Assembly: GCA_020883125.1 (NCBI GenBank)
Contig: JAHREW010000011.1
Coordinates: 69,901-133,900 of the forward strand
Length of the DNA: 64,000 nucleotides
Direction: 5' to 3'
Source of the DNA: Microcoleus sp. CAWBG506
GTDB lineage: Bacteria > Cyanobacteriota > Cyanobacteriia > Cyanobacteriales > Microcoleaceae
This document shows positions 35,753 through 44,455 of the stretch, piece by piece. The notes under the pieces were generated by a model. It did no database searches and had not been told where the DNA came from. It worked only from the letters and a program-made list of their open reading frames with translations. A program made the translations under genes and the position numbers. Position 1 is the stretch's first letter. Every line of letters begins with the position of its first letter.

Positions 35753-36730
35753 TTAGTCTGCGGAGGCAGAATTCGTTTGTGTCGCAGCGGTTTTAACCGC
35801 CGAATCACTTTCTGATGGCGACAACTTAGCCTCGGTTTCTGCCACATTCAATTGACCCCCACAACAACGCAATTCGTAAAGCTTTGCATTAATTTGATAT
35901 TCATACTGACTCAATAACCTTGCATAAATATAGCCAGCTTTTCCATCCAAAAAGCCAAGCTGAATAAAGTAAAATAAAATAAATCTCAGCAGTGGTTTCA
36001 AAGGCAGCCGCACCCAAACTTTTTTGAGAAATCGCTTACGCTGCACTGCATCTCCAAATAAGTTAGCACCAATAGTGCCGCTGTCGTCCCGCCCTTCAAT
36101 AATATTGTAATAAACACGAGCTTCCCAATTAGAATAGCGGTTGTGCCTTTCTATCCAATGAAATAAATCGCGGTAATCCTCGTGGATCATGTCTTTTTTT
36201 AAGTATCCCACTGGACCAGCTAAAATTACGTGTTCGTGAACTTCGTTGTCGCCAGTATTGGGTACTGATTCAGTGCCGAGATTTTCGTAACGACCTTTTT
36301 GATGCTTGAACAAACGCAAGTTCCAGTCGGGATATCTACCTCCGTAACGCAGCCATTGTCCTAAAAAGAAGACTTTGCGATTCAGGTAGTAACCCTCAAA
36401 ATTTGGGTCTTGAATGACTTCGGCAATTTCATCCCAAAGTTCTGGGGTAATCCGCTCATCGCAATCGACAATTAACACCCATTCGTTGCGAAATGGCAGG
36501 TTGTCCAATGACCAATTTTTCTTTTTTGGCCAGCGGTTATCGAAGTAGAATTGCACTACTTTTGCACCACTACTGATGGCGATTTCTACCGTTAAATCGC
36601 TACTTTGGGAATCAACTAGAAAAACTTCATCGGCCCTGGCAATGCTCGCCAGACACGCAGGTAGATTAAGTTCTTCGTCTTTGGCCGGAATGAGAACCGA
36701 AACCGGAATCTTGGATGGACTAGAGGTCAT
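35753..36730 (-). CDS. Family 2 glycosyltransferase (LPS core/WaaE-like)
   Basis: A 325-aa GT2 enzyme: VSVLIPAKDEELNLPACLAS (residues 8-27), VFLVDSQSSDLTVEIA and WVLIVDCDERITPELW with the DxD-like site, then KKDMIHEDYRDLFHWIERHN. It resembles WaaE/KdtX-type transferases. The ATG at 36730 opens the catalytic domain; the frame continues upstream to 36832 but runs through the TnpB element end. The last 18 residues (from SDSAVKTAATQTNSASAD) are encoded by a dispersed repeat, so the native end was replaced. Confidence 0.88.
   Translation of the reverse strand: MTSSPSKIPVSVLIPAKDEELNLPACLASIARADEVFLVDSQSSDLTVEIAISSGAKVVQFYFDNRWPKKKNWSLDNLPFRNEWVLIVDCDERITPELWDEIAEVIQDPNFEGYYLNRKVFFLGQWLRYGGRYPDWNLRLFKHQKGRYENLGTESVPNTGDNEVHEHVILAGPVGYLKKDMIHEDYRDLFHWIERHNRYSNWEARVYYNIIEGRDDSGTIGANLFGDAVQRKRFLKKVWVRLPLKPLLRFILFYFIQLGFLDGKAGYIYARLLSQYEYQINAKLYELRCCGGQLNVAETEAKLSPSESDSAVKTAATQTNSASAD
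35754..35807. repeat. Dispersed palindromic repeat overlapping the GT2 stop, family of 44341-44445
   Basis: Contains TTCGTTTGTGTCGCAGCGG and TTTTAACCGCCGAATC on the plus strand, matching the unit TTCGTTTGTGTAGACGCGA with ATTTCAATCGCCGAGTC at 44341-44445, and a third copy at 52690-52765. Confidence 0.78.
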
Positions 36731-36749
36731 AATCGAGTGGTTAAAACTG

Positions 36750-36900
36750 AATGCGGTCGAGTTGTGATGGTTGACATACTCCCCGGCGTGAACGCGCGGG
36801 GATTCTTGACACTTCACGGAGATGTGCCACAAGTGGTCTTACCTTCTCTCTGTGTCCGAAAGCGAGTCGTGGCAATGCCCTATCCCGACTTTGTTTATAT
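36750..36900 (-). ncRNA. Candidate omega (re)RNA of the TnpB element
   Basis: By analogy with studied TnpB elements, the guide RNA covers the end of tnpB, the right-end hairpin (36781-36801) and the first bases outside the element. The guide would then read CATCACAACTCGACCGCATT (minus strand from about 36770 down). This is an inference from position, not a seen transcript. Confidence 0.45.
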
Positions 36901-38062
36901 TCTTCGCTGCATTCTCATCGCGATCGTGTTCGATGCCGCAATTCAAGCATTGAACCGAGCGGATTTTTAAATCCAATTTTCCCCATCTAAAACCGCAATT
37001 TGAACAGATTTGACTTGTTGGTTCCCAGGGACTAATTACCCTAAACTCTCTGCCATACTTTTCAGACTGACGCTCGCATAAAGTCCTAAACTCGTACCAT
37101 CCCTGTTGGCTAATCGCCCTGGCAAGTTTCCGATTTTTGACCATACCAGACACGTTCAAATCTTCCAAAACAATTACTTGGTTATCGCTAACTATTTTGG
37201 TTGACAGTTTGTGCAAAAAGTCTTTACGGGTATCTGCAATTTGATTGTGCAGTTTGGCTATTTTAATCCGACTTTTATTTCTGCGTTTTGAGTCCTTGGA
37301 TTGTCTTGCTAGCTTGCGCTGTAGTTTACGAATCTTTCGGTCTAGTTTTTTGTAGTTTGGACTTTGGGCTGATGTTCCATCACTCATCATTGCAAAGGTT
37401 TTAATGCCCAGATCGATGCCGATGCTGTGGTTTTTAGCTTCGACAATATCGGAATTAATCTCTACAACAAAGCTCAGCAAATAACGGTTAGCGCAGTCTT
37501 TGATTGCTGTGACACAGCTAGGGTTTGATGGCAGTTGTCTCGACCAGATAGGACTAACATTTCCGATTTTTGCCAGATAGACGGACTCACCTTTGATAGA
37601 AAAACCCGATTTGACAAAAGTTGCAGATTGACTGTTAGTCTTTTTTTTGAACCTGGGTTGACCGACTTTTTTGCCTTTCCTTTTCCCTTTTAGAGAGTCA
37701 AAATAGTTTTTGTAAGCAACATCTAATTGTTTGAGGGATTGCTGTAATGGCACGGATGATACATCGTTTAACCAGGCTCTCTCTTCTGTCTTTTTAGATA
37801 GAGTTAGAGATTTGGATAGAGTATTGTAGCCGGGATATTTGCCTGACTTGCTTTGAGTTAAGGCATCATTCCAAACAACTCTCACGCAACCAAACAACTG
37901 CGCTAAACTTTGGCGTTGTTGAATGGTAGGATAGAATCTGTATTGGAATCTTGCTTTCATTGTTTGTCCTTTGTTTTACTATTCCATTCTAACAGGCTCG
38001 GTAAAATCTACCAAAGAATTAAAGCCGTCCTTAAGGACGGGGTTTTCAACCCAATTTTTTGA
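36771..38062 (-). mobile_element. Solo TnpB (IS1341-like, IS200/IS605 superfamily) element
   Basis: The element has no TnpA. The right end downstream of tnpB is marked by a hairpin at 36781-36801 (arms CCCCG and CGGGG with inner GCGT/ACGC stem, read on the minus strand as CCCCGCG...CGGGG) followed by AGTATGTCAAC. The left end has a perfect 16-base palindrome CCGTCCTTAAGGACGG at 38025-38040 and a second GGGTT/AACCC hairpin. These subterminal hairpins are typical of IS605-type ends. Exact ends are not fixed. Confidence 0.82.
36839..37960 (-). CDS. tnpB: TnpB RNA-guided nuclease
   Basis: A 373-aa protein of full TnpB length. The RuvC acidic residues are all present: D183 in SIGIDLGIKTFA, E266 in VIVLEDLNVSG and D348 in HDRDENAAKNI. 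The zinc finger is C319-C322 (CSNCGFRW) and C338-C341 (CLNCG). TnpB cuts DNA guided by an omega/reRNA transcribed from its own 3' end and the element's right end. The gene appears intact and is inserted between two glycosyltransferase genes. With no TnpA nearby it depends on another element to move. Confidence 0.93.
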   Translation of the reverse strand: MKARFQYRFYPTIQQRQSLAQLFGCVRVVWNDALTQSKSGKYPGYNTLSKSLTLSKKTEERAWLNDVSSVPLQQSLKQLDVAYKNYFDSLKGKRKGKKVGQPRFKKKTNSQSATFVKSGFSIKGESVYLAKIGNVSPIWSRQLPSNPSCVTAIKDCANRYLLSFVVEINSDIVEAKNHSIGIDLGIKTFAMMSDGTSAQSPNYKKLDRKIRKLQRKLARQSKDSKRRNKSRIKIAKLHNQIADTRKDFLHKLSTKIVSDNQVIVLEDLNVSGMVKNRKLARAISQQGWYEFRTLCERQSEKYGREFRVISPWEPTSQICSNCGFRWGKLDLKIRSVQCLNCGIEHDRDENAAKNINKVGIGHCHDSLSDTERR

Positions 38063-38120
38063 TAAAATTGCGATCGGTACCGCCGCGGAACCCTACGCAG
38101 CAAGGGATATTGCCTATAGC

Positions 38121-39101
38121 CTAATGCCTCTGGGTCGATTTCGGTGGAAAAATTATGCCACGGACGGCTGCACTTAAATAACCAATTTGACCCCAGACAA
38201 AAACAAAATTTTCAAAGCGCAGTCCTGGGTTTTTAATGTATTTAAAAGACTTGTACGCACCCCTGAGTATTCTTTCGCCCCCGCGCCAAAGCTGATTGAT
38301 ACCGGCTCGATCGCACAATTGTTCCCGGTAACACTCGCTGATGCCTTGCCACCACCCGCGCTTGATAAACCAAGCTTTGTGCAGCCGCGAGGGATCTACA
38401 TTGTGAAGCACTAAAGCCTCCGGTACATAGATTACTTGCCAACCTAGCTCTAAGGCTAGTTCTGTGGCCCGCAATTCTTCATTTGACAACAATTTGTTGC
38501 CGATTCTACCGAGTTTGACATCAAAACCGCCAATTTGTTGTAAAAAAGACCGTCGGATTGAGTAGTTTACACCCCTGGGAGTCAATCCGGCCACCGTTAT
38601 GTAGATGCACTTTTCTCCTAAATCATATGCTCCCAAATTTTGGGCCAATCCCGCGGACAGCCAATTGGGAGGGCTGACTCCAGAAGGCCACAGCAAATTG
38701 ACTTTACCACCGGCTACAGCCAATTTTTGATTGCTTTGATAGGCACTGTATAGCACCCTGAGCCAATCGGACTGGGCCACGGCATCGTCATCGAGATAGG
38801 CTAAAATTTCACTGCCAGCTTCCTTCGCGCCCCTGTTGCGGGCTACAGACAAACCTAGTTCTGGTTCCCAAATGTACTTGAGTAGGGGATTGGGGAGTCT
38901 TGCTTCTACCACTTGGCGAGTTAGCGTTTTTGAGCTACCAGGAGTTTCAAAATCGCTAGAAGCGTTATCCACTACCACTATTTCAAAGTTGTCAGGAAAA
39001 TCCTGCACCAGTAAACTGTCGATCGCAGCACCTAGATAGCTGTGACGATTGTGGGTACAAATTATTGCTGATATCTGAGGTTTTGACATAAATAACAGCA
39101 T
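38121..39101 (-). CDS. Family 2 glycosyltransferase
   Basis: A 326-aa GT2 enzyme: ISAIICTHNRHSYLGAAIDS (residues 9-28), IVVVDNASSDFETPG and LAYLDDDAVAQSDWL with the DDD metal site, then a C-terminal region ending ENFVFVWGQIGYLSAAVRG. It resembles transferases of hormogonium/exopolysaccharide loci (HpsE-like), an impression only. A second ATG at residue 5 (MSKPQIS) may be the true start. It probably formed one exopolysaccharide locus with the GT2 at 35753 before the TnpB element came between them. Confidence 0.87.
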   Translation of the reverse strand: MLLFMSKPQISAIICTHNRHSYLGAAIDSLLVQDFPDNFEIVVVDNASSDFETPGSSKTLTRQVVEARLPNPLLKYIWEPELGLSVARNRGAKEAGSEILAYLDDDAVAQSDWLRVLYSAYQSNQKLAVAGGKVNLLWPSGVSPPNWLSAGLAQNLGAYDLGEKCIYITVAGLTPRGVNYSIRRSFLQQIGGFDVKLGRIGNKLLSNEELRATELALELGWQVIYVPEALVLHNVDPSRLHKAWFIKRGWWQGISECYREQLCDRAGINQLWRGGERILRGAYKSFKYIKNPGLRFENFVFVWGQIGYLSAAVRGIIFPPKSTQRH

Positions 39102-39264
39102 CCCAATTGCTAGGGTTGTCGATCGAGTTAGTCCGATCTTGTCTCATTAATGTTATTATCCCTTAAAAATGACTCTTGGGAATTGCTCAATATAAATTAC
39201 ACTAACAAATAACAACCCACAAACGATCGCCCATAAATAATCATCCATAAATAAGAATTAACTA

Positions 39265-39828
39265 ATGACTAAAATCTGTGGTTCAAGACAAATAATCTTA
39301 GTAACTGGTGCCGCCAGATCCGGCAAAAGTGAATTAGCAGAAACTATGGCAGCAGATTCGGGAAAATCAGTAATTTATGTGGCTACAGGTGAGGTTGACC
39401 AGGCAGATATGGAATGGCAAAATCGCATTGAGCGTCACAAAAATCGCCGTCCGCATGATTGGAAAACTCTAGAAGTGCTCCAGGACTTGTCAGCAGTTAT
39501 ACGATCGACCGATCGCTCAAATTGCTTGTTAATTGATTCCCTCGGAACTTGGACGGCAAATCTTTTGGAAGAAGAACCCACTGTTTGGGAACAGACACAA
39601 CAAGATTTGCTGGCTAGTTTACACTCCGCCATGGCCGATGTAATTTTGGTAGGAGAGGAAACCGGATGGGGAGTAGTGCCTGCTTATCCAGCGGGACGGC
39701 TATTTCGCGATCGCCTCGGCACTCTTGTCCGCCACATCGGGGCGATCGCCGATGGTGTTTATCTCGCCACCGGAGGTTACGCCTTGAATCTCACGGCTCT
39801 AGGCACACGGCTTCCCGCTACCAAATAA
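39265..39828 (+). CDS. cobU: Adenosylcobinamide kinase / guanylyltransferase
   Basis: A 187-aa bifunctional enzyme of the nucleotide-loop assembly in cobamide (B12-type) synthesis: it phosphorylates adenosylcobinamide and attaches GMP. P-loop VTGAARSGKSELAE (residues 14-27), VIYVATGEVDQADMEWQNRI with the following HKNRRP (the guanylylated His region), and LIDSLGTWTANLL are family marks. Length is typical. No cobalamin riboswitch was seen upstream. Confidence 0.93.
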   Translation: MTKICGSRQIILVTGAARSGKSELAETMAADSGKSVIYVATGEVDQADMEWQNRIERHKNRRPHDWKTLEVLQDLSAVIRSTDRSNCLLIDSLGTWTANLLEEEPTVWEQTQQDLLASLHSAMADVILVGEETGWGVVPAYPAGRLFRDRLGTLVRHIGAIADGVYLATGGYALNLTALGTRLPATK

Positions 39829-40237
39829 CACTCCGACGGGCGATCGACTTTAGAGAAAATATAAGTTTCAAACTCCACAAAATGAGTTAAAATCAGATAA
39901 ATACTTCACCTTCACAAAAAACTCTACCTTAGATAATTGTTCCTCCAGAAATATCTCCCTACCCCCACCACCTAAATTGCCAAACAAAATCAATACTTTG
40001 TTTCCAGACATGGGTGCATCTGTGTTTGGCAAATATATTCGTAGGGGCGAAGCATGACCGCTGTAAATCTTTGGTGATCGCTAATAAATTGTCTGCGGTC
40101 ATGCTTCGCCTATGCAAAATCGGGATGCTCCCCCCGACATCCCCCTTAAGGAGGAAGTTTTCTAGTTTATAAAATAGGTAAAAAATGAAGCAGGAAAGTC
40201 TAAAATAAACAATTGCTTGAAAGGTTGAATAAAAGCT
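39829..40237. other. 409-base intergenic region with a dispersed hairpin repeat
   Basis: Mostly taken up by the repeat at 40028-40131. The rest is AT-rich with no gene. The promoter of the following small gene probably lies in 40140-40230. Confidence 0.5.
40028..40131. repeat. Dispersed 'GGCGAAGCATGACCG' hairpin repeat, copy 1
   Basis: Arms GCGAAGCATGACCG (40047-40060) and CGGTCATGCTTCGC (40096-40109) are perfectly complementary. The edge sequence GCAAAATCGGGATGCTCCC recurs, inverted or altered, at 42898-42981 and 57251-57325. Confidence 0.8.
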
Positions 40238-40660
40238 ATGGCATCAGAATATCAAGTGAGAAAATATATTGCTTACTGGTTTCAGCTAGGCAAAAAAGTA
40301 TTAATTGGCAACGGTTCCGAAGCATTGCTGCCCAAACCAGTAATGACGGGCGATCGCTACAGCCAAGAATTTGAAGAATGCTGGCAAAAAATAATCTCCC
40401 CCGACAGCGGAGACTGTTATCTCGAAGGCACAAAGGAAACCATAGGCGAACTACTGACACCTGCTTGGGAAATCAGTCCCTGCGCCCGTTGTGCCATGCC
40501 CGTACCCTTGCGGGCTTCGGGAATGCCCGCCGAGTGCTGTCCCTGTAACGACTTAGCCCACTGGCCCAATACGGAAATACCTCAACCTCGATCGCCAGTC
40601 AGCAGCCAATTGCAACTGTCAGGAATTCGCGATCGACTCCTCAACTTAAGCCACGAGTAG
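40238..40660 (+). CDS. Cyanobacterial zinc-ribbon-like protein of unknown function
   Basis: A 140-aa protein. The N-terminal half (EYQVRKYIAYWFQLGKKVLI) is a compact alpha/beta region; residues about 88-107 carry CARCAMPVP and CCPCNDL, four to five Cys that could bind zinc. The rest is a polar tail. I recall similar uncharacterised proteins in cyanobacteria but no function. A single gene ahead of the UbiB-like kinase, which starts 105 bases later on the same strand. Confidence 0.7.
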   Translation: MASEYQVRKYIAYWFQLGKKVLIGNGSEALLPKPVMTGDRYSQEFEECWQKIISPDSGDCYLEGTKETIGELLTPAWEISPCARCAMPVPLRASGMPAECCPCNDLAHWPNTEIPQPRSPVSSQLQLSGIRDRLLNLSHE

Positions 40661-40765
40661 CCGTTACGAAAATCTTCTTTTTCCTTTTCCTTTTTGACTC
40701 GGACGTCTTCCTTCATCCTTAAATTGTTACAATATGTTTACAATGCTTCACATTAGGTCTGAGTT

Positions 40766-42847
40766 ATGAATGTCAAGACTGTATCGCCAGCCTCCCCGCC
40801 AACTTATGCAAATTCTGCGACTCAGCCTGTACTCGGCAATCTCAAAGATGCAAACACCATTCCCCTACCAGCAGTACCAGTCGCAATAGAGACAGACACC
40901 GTAACCTCCGAAGTCCTCAAATCAGCCAGAGACATAGCTTTCGAGTTAGCCGGAGAAGCTGTTCGATACGATCCAGTGGCGATCGCAGCCGAATACAAAA
41001 ATCGCCCTCTAGAAGTCTGGGGAAGACTACTGAGTGTGATTTGGACATTTTTCGGCTTTACCTTCAGTTTGTGGTTCGACGGCAAAACAGGCCGCACCGC
41101 CACCAACGAAAAGCGTCGCGCCGCCAGACTACGAGAAATTCTCAGTCAACTAGGCCCAGCTTTCATCAAAATCGGACAAGCACTCTCAACCAGACCAGAC
41201 TTAGTACCCCCAGCATATCTAGAAGAACTCACAACCCTGCAAGACCAATTACCACCCTTTCCCAACGAAGTAGCATATCAATTTATCCAGGAAGAATTGG
41301 GTGCCCACCCCAGAGAAATCTACGCAGAAATCAGCCCCGATCCCATCGCCGCAGCATCTCTCGGACAAGTCTACAAAGGTAAACTCAAAACCGGAGAAAC
41401 CGTCGCGATCAAAGTCCAACGACCAGGCTTAGCCGAAAACATTGGTTTAGACATCTACATCCTGCGGCGCGTCGCACTCTGGGCACAAAACAACTTCAAA
41501 ATGATTCGCAGCGACCTCGCAGGAATTATGGACGAATTGGGCGAACGCATTTACGAAGAAATGGACTACACCCACGAAGGACAAAATGCCGAACGTTTTA
41601 GAGAACTCTACGGCCACCTTAAAGATATTTACGTTCCCAGTATCTACTGGCAATATACCCGCCGTCGCGTCTTGACAATGGAGTGGATCACAGGCATCAA
41701 ACTCACCAATTTAGAAGCCGTCAAAGCTCAAGGAATCGACGCTCCTTACTTAATTGAAGTGGGCGTGCAATGCTCCCTCAGACAACTCCTGGAACACGGT
41801 TTTTTTCACGCTGACCCCCATCCAGGCAATCTTTTGGCAACTCCCGACGGTAAGTTAGCTTATCTCGACTTCGGCATGATGAGCGAAGTGAAACCATATC
41901 AAAGATACGGCTTATTAGAAGCTGTAGTCCATTTAGTGAATCGCGACTTTGAAGGTTTAGCCAAAGATTATGTCAAGTTAGATTTTTTAACACCAGACAC
42001 CGATTTAACACCAATTATTCCCGCCTTAGCAAGAGTATTTAACAATGCTTTGGGTGCTAGCGTCGCCGAACTAAATTTCAAAAGCATTACAGACGAACTA
42101 TCGGCAGTGATGTACGAATATCCCTTCCGAGTTCCAGCCTACTATGCTTTAATTATTCGATCGCTCGTCACCTTAGAAGGCATTGCAATCAACGTTGACC
42201 CCGAATTTAAAGTCCTCAGCAAAGCCTATCCCTACGTCGCCAAACGGCTGTTGAGCGACCCCGCACCAGAATTGAGAACATCTCTCCAAGAGTTGTTATT
42301 CAAACAAGGAGAATTCCGCTGGAATCGGTTAGAAAACTTACTCAACAATGCCCGCGATAGCGAAGACTACGACATCAGCAAAATCCTGAACCAAGCATTA
42401 GACTATTTATTTTCTCAAAGAGGAGACTTTATTCGCGATCGCATAGTCCTGGAATTAGTCAAAAGTCTCGACACACTTTCCAACAACGCCTTTGCTAATG
42501 CTAAATCAGTAGTCGGCGAATGGTTTGGAGTCAAACCAAATCCACCGATGGTTTCACAAACGGAACAAAAAAACCTAGAACACATCAAACGGATTTGGGA
42601 TATTTTGCAATCAACCCCCGGTTTTGACAGCATGAAAGTATTACAACTACTTCCCCAGTTGTTAGTGAAACCAGAAGTGCAAAATATGGGCCAACAAGTA
42701 GTCGGCGGTTTAGCTCAAAGAGTCGTGGCTAGGGTAATTCGAGAGTTTTTACTTTCCCAAGAACCGGCGGTGATTTCCGGGGAAACAAACTATCCTAAAA
42801 CTCCACCTCAGTTGTCTTTGCCGGCGGCTAATAGCAAATCCTATTAA
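40766..42847 (+). CDS. AarF/UbiB/ABC1 atypical kinase
   Basis: A 693-aa member of the ABC1/ADCK family. The KxGQ region is AFIKIGQALSTRPDLVPPAY (about 130-149), the Ala-rich nucleotide loop is IAAASLGQVYKGKL, the catalytic loop HADPHPGNLLAT and the metal-binding YLDFGMM. Family members support quinone synthesis (UbiB/COQ8) or, in plastids, plastoquinone and tocopherol metabolism in plastoglobules. Cyanobacteria have several paralogues. A long C-terminal region after the kinase (about 430-693) is family-typical. Confidence 0.93.
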   Translation: MNVKTVSPASPPTYANSATQPVLGNLKDANTIPLPAVPVAIETDTVTSEVLKSARDIAFELAGEAVRYDPVAIAAEYKNRPLEVWGRLLSVIWTFFGFTFSLWFDGKTGRTATNEKRRAARLREILSQLGPAFIKIGQALSTRPDLVPPAYLEELTTLQDQLPPFPNEVAYQFIQEELGAHPREIYAEISPDPIAAASLGQVYKGKLKTGETVAIKVQRPGLAENIGLDIYILRRVALWAQNNFKMIRSDLAGIMDELGERIYEEMDYTHEGQNAERFRELYGHLKDIYVPSIYWQYTRRRVLTMEWITGIKLTNLEAVKAQGIDAPYLIEVGVQCSLRQLLEHGFFHADPHPGNLLATPDGKLAYLDFGMMSEVKPYQRYGLLEAVVHLVNRDFEGLAKDYVKLDFLTPDTDLTPIIPALARVFNNALGASVAELNFKSITDELSAVMYEYPFRVPAYYALIIRSLVTLEGIAINVDPEFKVLSKAYPYVAKRLLSDPAPELRTSLQELLFKQGEFRWNRLENLLNNARDSEDYDISKILNQALDYLFSQRGDFIRDRIVLELVKSLDTLSNNAFANAKSVVGEWFGVKPNPPMVSQTEQKNLEHIKRIWDILQSTPGFDSMKVLQLLPQLLVKPEVQNMGQQVVGGLAQRVVARVIREFLLSQEPAVISGETNYPKTPPQLSLPAANSKSY

Positions 42848-42897
42848 TTCGGTAAGGTGCGTCGCTACTGAATCCCGGCACATCGCCATCATCGTTT

Positions 42898-42981
42898 CAG
42901 GCGAAGCACCCTACTTTTATTTGAATGATGGGAGCATCCCGATTGTGCATAGGCGAAGCATCGTACGAATATATTTGCACT
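42898..42981. repeat. Dispersed 'GGCGAAGCA' hairpin repeat, copy 2
   Basis: Contains CAGGCGAAGCACCCTAC, GATGGGAGCATCCCGATT and CATAGGCGAAGCATCG, matching the copy at 40028-40131 in part. It lies between convergent ubiB-like and bciB genes. Confidence 0.7.
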
Positions 42982-43036
42982 CATTGAGATGTACCCTGGA
43001 TGATTCGGATACTTCCACCCTTGACACCCTCATCAA

Positions 43037-44239
43037 CTAAACGTCAGGCAATTTATACTGTCCCACAATCCGCTTAGCATATTCCGGTACATGAGCCTCC
43101 AATTTATCTGGGTAATTCCGCTTCACGTACAGATAATTGCGAGTGAAATGAGAATCAATAGAAAACCTAGCATATTCCAAACCCTTCGGTCCAATTCTCT
43201 CAATAAAAACTCCCATTAACTTCGCCGCCCACATCGGCAAAGTCACCCCTTTTTCATAAGCCGGAATGCTTTGCTGAACCGCCTCTTTTCTGTTTCCCTG
43301 AGACATCACCGGTTGAGTATTTAACAGATCGCTTACCAAATCTAACATCTCTTTTCCAGTATCATTTCGCACCACAATCCACTGCCAGCCGAAAGGTGCA
43401 CCCATGTAGCCCACAACTAAATCTGCCAAGGAATTGACATAATCAAAACAGCTCAAACAAGAAGGAGCAAAAACATCCTTCAATTCCTTAGTATTCAATC
43501 CAAAGAACGGCACTTTTTCCACCGAACCATCTTCGTGTTTGAAGTGAACATTAAAGTCTTGCATAAACTCGTAAGACAGAACTGTTTCGGGAGAACGGCT
43601 AGTGGTATCTAGGAATTTTTGCAACCCAGCGCGACTAACATTATCCACACAGGGAGTTCCCAAAACATAGAGCTTTTCTAAACCCAGTTTTTTCTCAACA
43701 GTTCGCAAAGCTTGAATTTGACATCCCACCCCAATTACTAACAGCCGCTTCATCCCAGATTTTTCGATTTGTTCCAATACAGAAAGGTTGGGAGAAAGAG
43801 TCGGTTTATTGACTTTTGCAGCGAGAATTTCTTCGCGAGTTGTGGCAATAATCGGCATCGGTTGAAAGCGGTCTTCTTTGGTATTTTGGACGCAAACAAC
43901 GCCTTCTACAATCCCTTTTTCGAGCATTTCAATCGCAATTGTGCTGACGATTCCCGTCCACTGAGCGCCCTCGATCGGCTCTTTTTTGCGAGCGGCCATC
44001 ATATTTTGACTGACTCCGAAATACCAATCGTCTGGATTGTCGAGATTGCGCGATCGCCCGTGAATCTCTGCTTCCAGTTCCGCGATGTGCTGTGTTAAGA
44101 AAGCACAAGATTCCTTGACATAATGGATATAATATGTATCGCACAAACCGCACTCGCTGCAAAGTTCTTTCGCGGGGCGGCGGCTACCTGGTTTGAGGGC
44201 TTTGGATTTTTGGTGCTTAGTAGAATCTATTGCGGTCAT
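43037..44239 (-). CDS. bciB: Ferredoxin-dependent divinyl (proto)chlorophyllide 8-vinyl reductase
   Basis: A 400-aa iron-sulfur flavoprotein of the FrhB/F420-hydrogenase beta-like family. N-terminal cysteines CSECGLCDTYYIHYVKESC (residues about 27-45) and later CVDNV and PSCLSCFDY (about 273-281) fit two 4Fe-4S clusters. In Synechocystis the homologue slr1923 is needed for 8-vinyl reduction in chlorophyll synthesis; the close plant relative HCAR reduces 7-hydroxymethyl chlorophyll, an alternative call. It stands alone on its strand. Confidence 0.82.
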   Translation of the reverse strand: MTAIDSTKHQKSKALKPGSRRPAKELCSECGLCDTYYIHYVKESCAFLTQHIAELEAEIHGRSRNLDNPDDWYFGVSQNMMAARKKEPIEGAQWTGIVSTIAIEMLEKGIVEGVVCVQNTKEDRFQPMPIIATTREEILAAKVNKPTLSPNLSVLEQIEKSGMKRLLVIGVGCQIQALRTVEKKLGLEKLYVLGTPCVDNVSRAGLQKFLDTTSRSPETVLSYEFMQDFNVHFKHEDGSVEKVPFFGLNTKELKDVFAPSCLSCFDYVNSLADLVVGYMGAPFGWQWIVVRNDTGKEMLDLVSDLLNTQPVMSQGNRKEAVQQSIPAYEKGVTLPMWAAKLMGVFIERIGPKGLEYARFSIDSHFTRNYLYVKRNYPDKLEAHVPEYAKRIVGQYKLPDV

Positions 44240-44340
44240 CTAAATTACTTATTTTATGCAGATATGGCTATCATGAGAATATCACACCAATTCAGGTTAA
44301 TTTGTTTCTTTATTCTTTCTTTCAGTCCGCGCAGGCGGAC

Positions 44341-44445
44341 TTCGTTTGTGTAGACGCGATTTCAATCGCCGAGTCTTCGTTTGTGTAGACGCGATTTCAA
44401 TCGCCGAGTCTTCGTTTGTGTAGACGCGATTTCAATCGCCGAGTC
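44341..44445. repeat. 35-bp tandem repeat, three copies
   Basis: The unit begins TTCGTTTGTGTAGACGCGAT and ends ATCGCCGAGTC, repeated exactly three times with starts at 44341, 44376 and 44411. Single copies of the same unit lie at 35754-35807 and 52690-52765. It occupies the gap between bciB and the SPFH gene. Confidence 0.9.
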
Positions 44446-44455
44446 TAAATAGCTA

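Noticed and set aside
36771-38062. Complete IS200/IS605 element with TnpA
   Set aside because: No TnpA (HUH transposase) reading frame lies in or next to the element.
39102-39264. Cobalamin riboswitch before cobU
   Set aside because: The 160 bases upstream are AT-rich and lack a recognisable B12 box or long structured leader.
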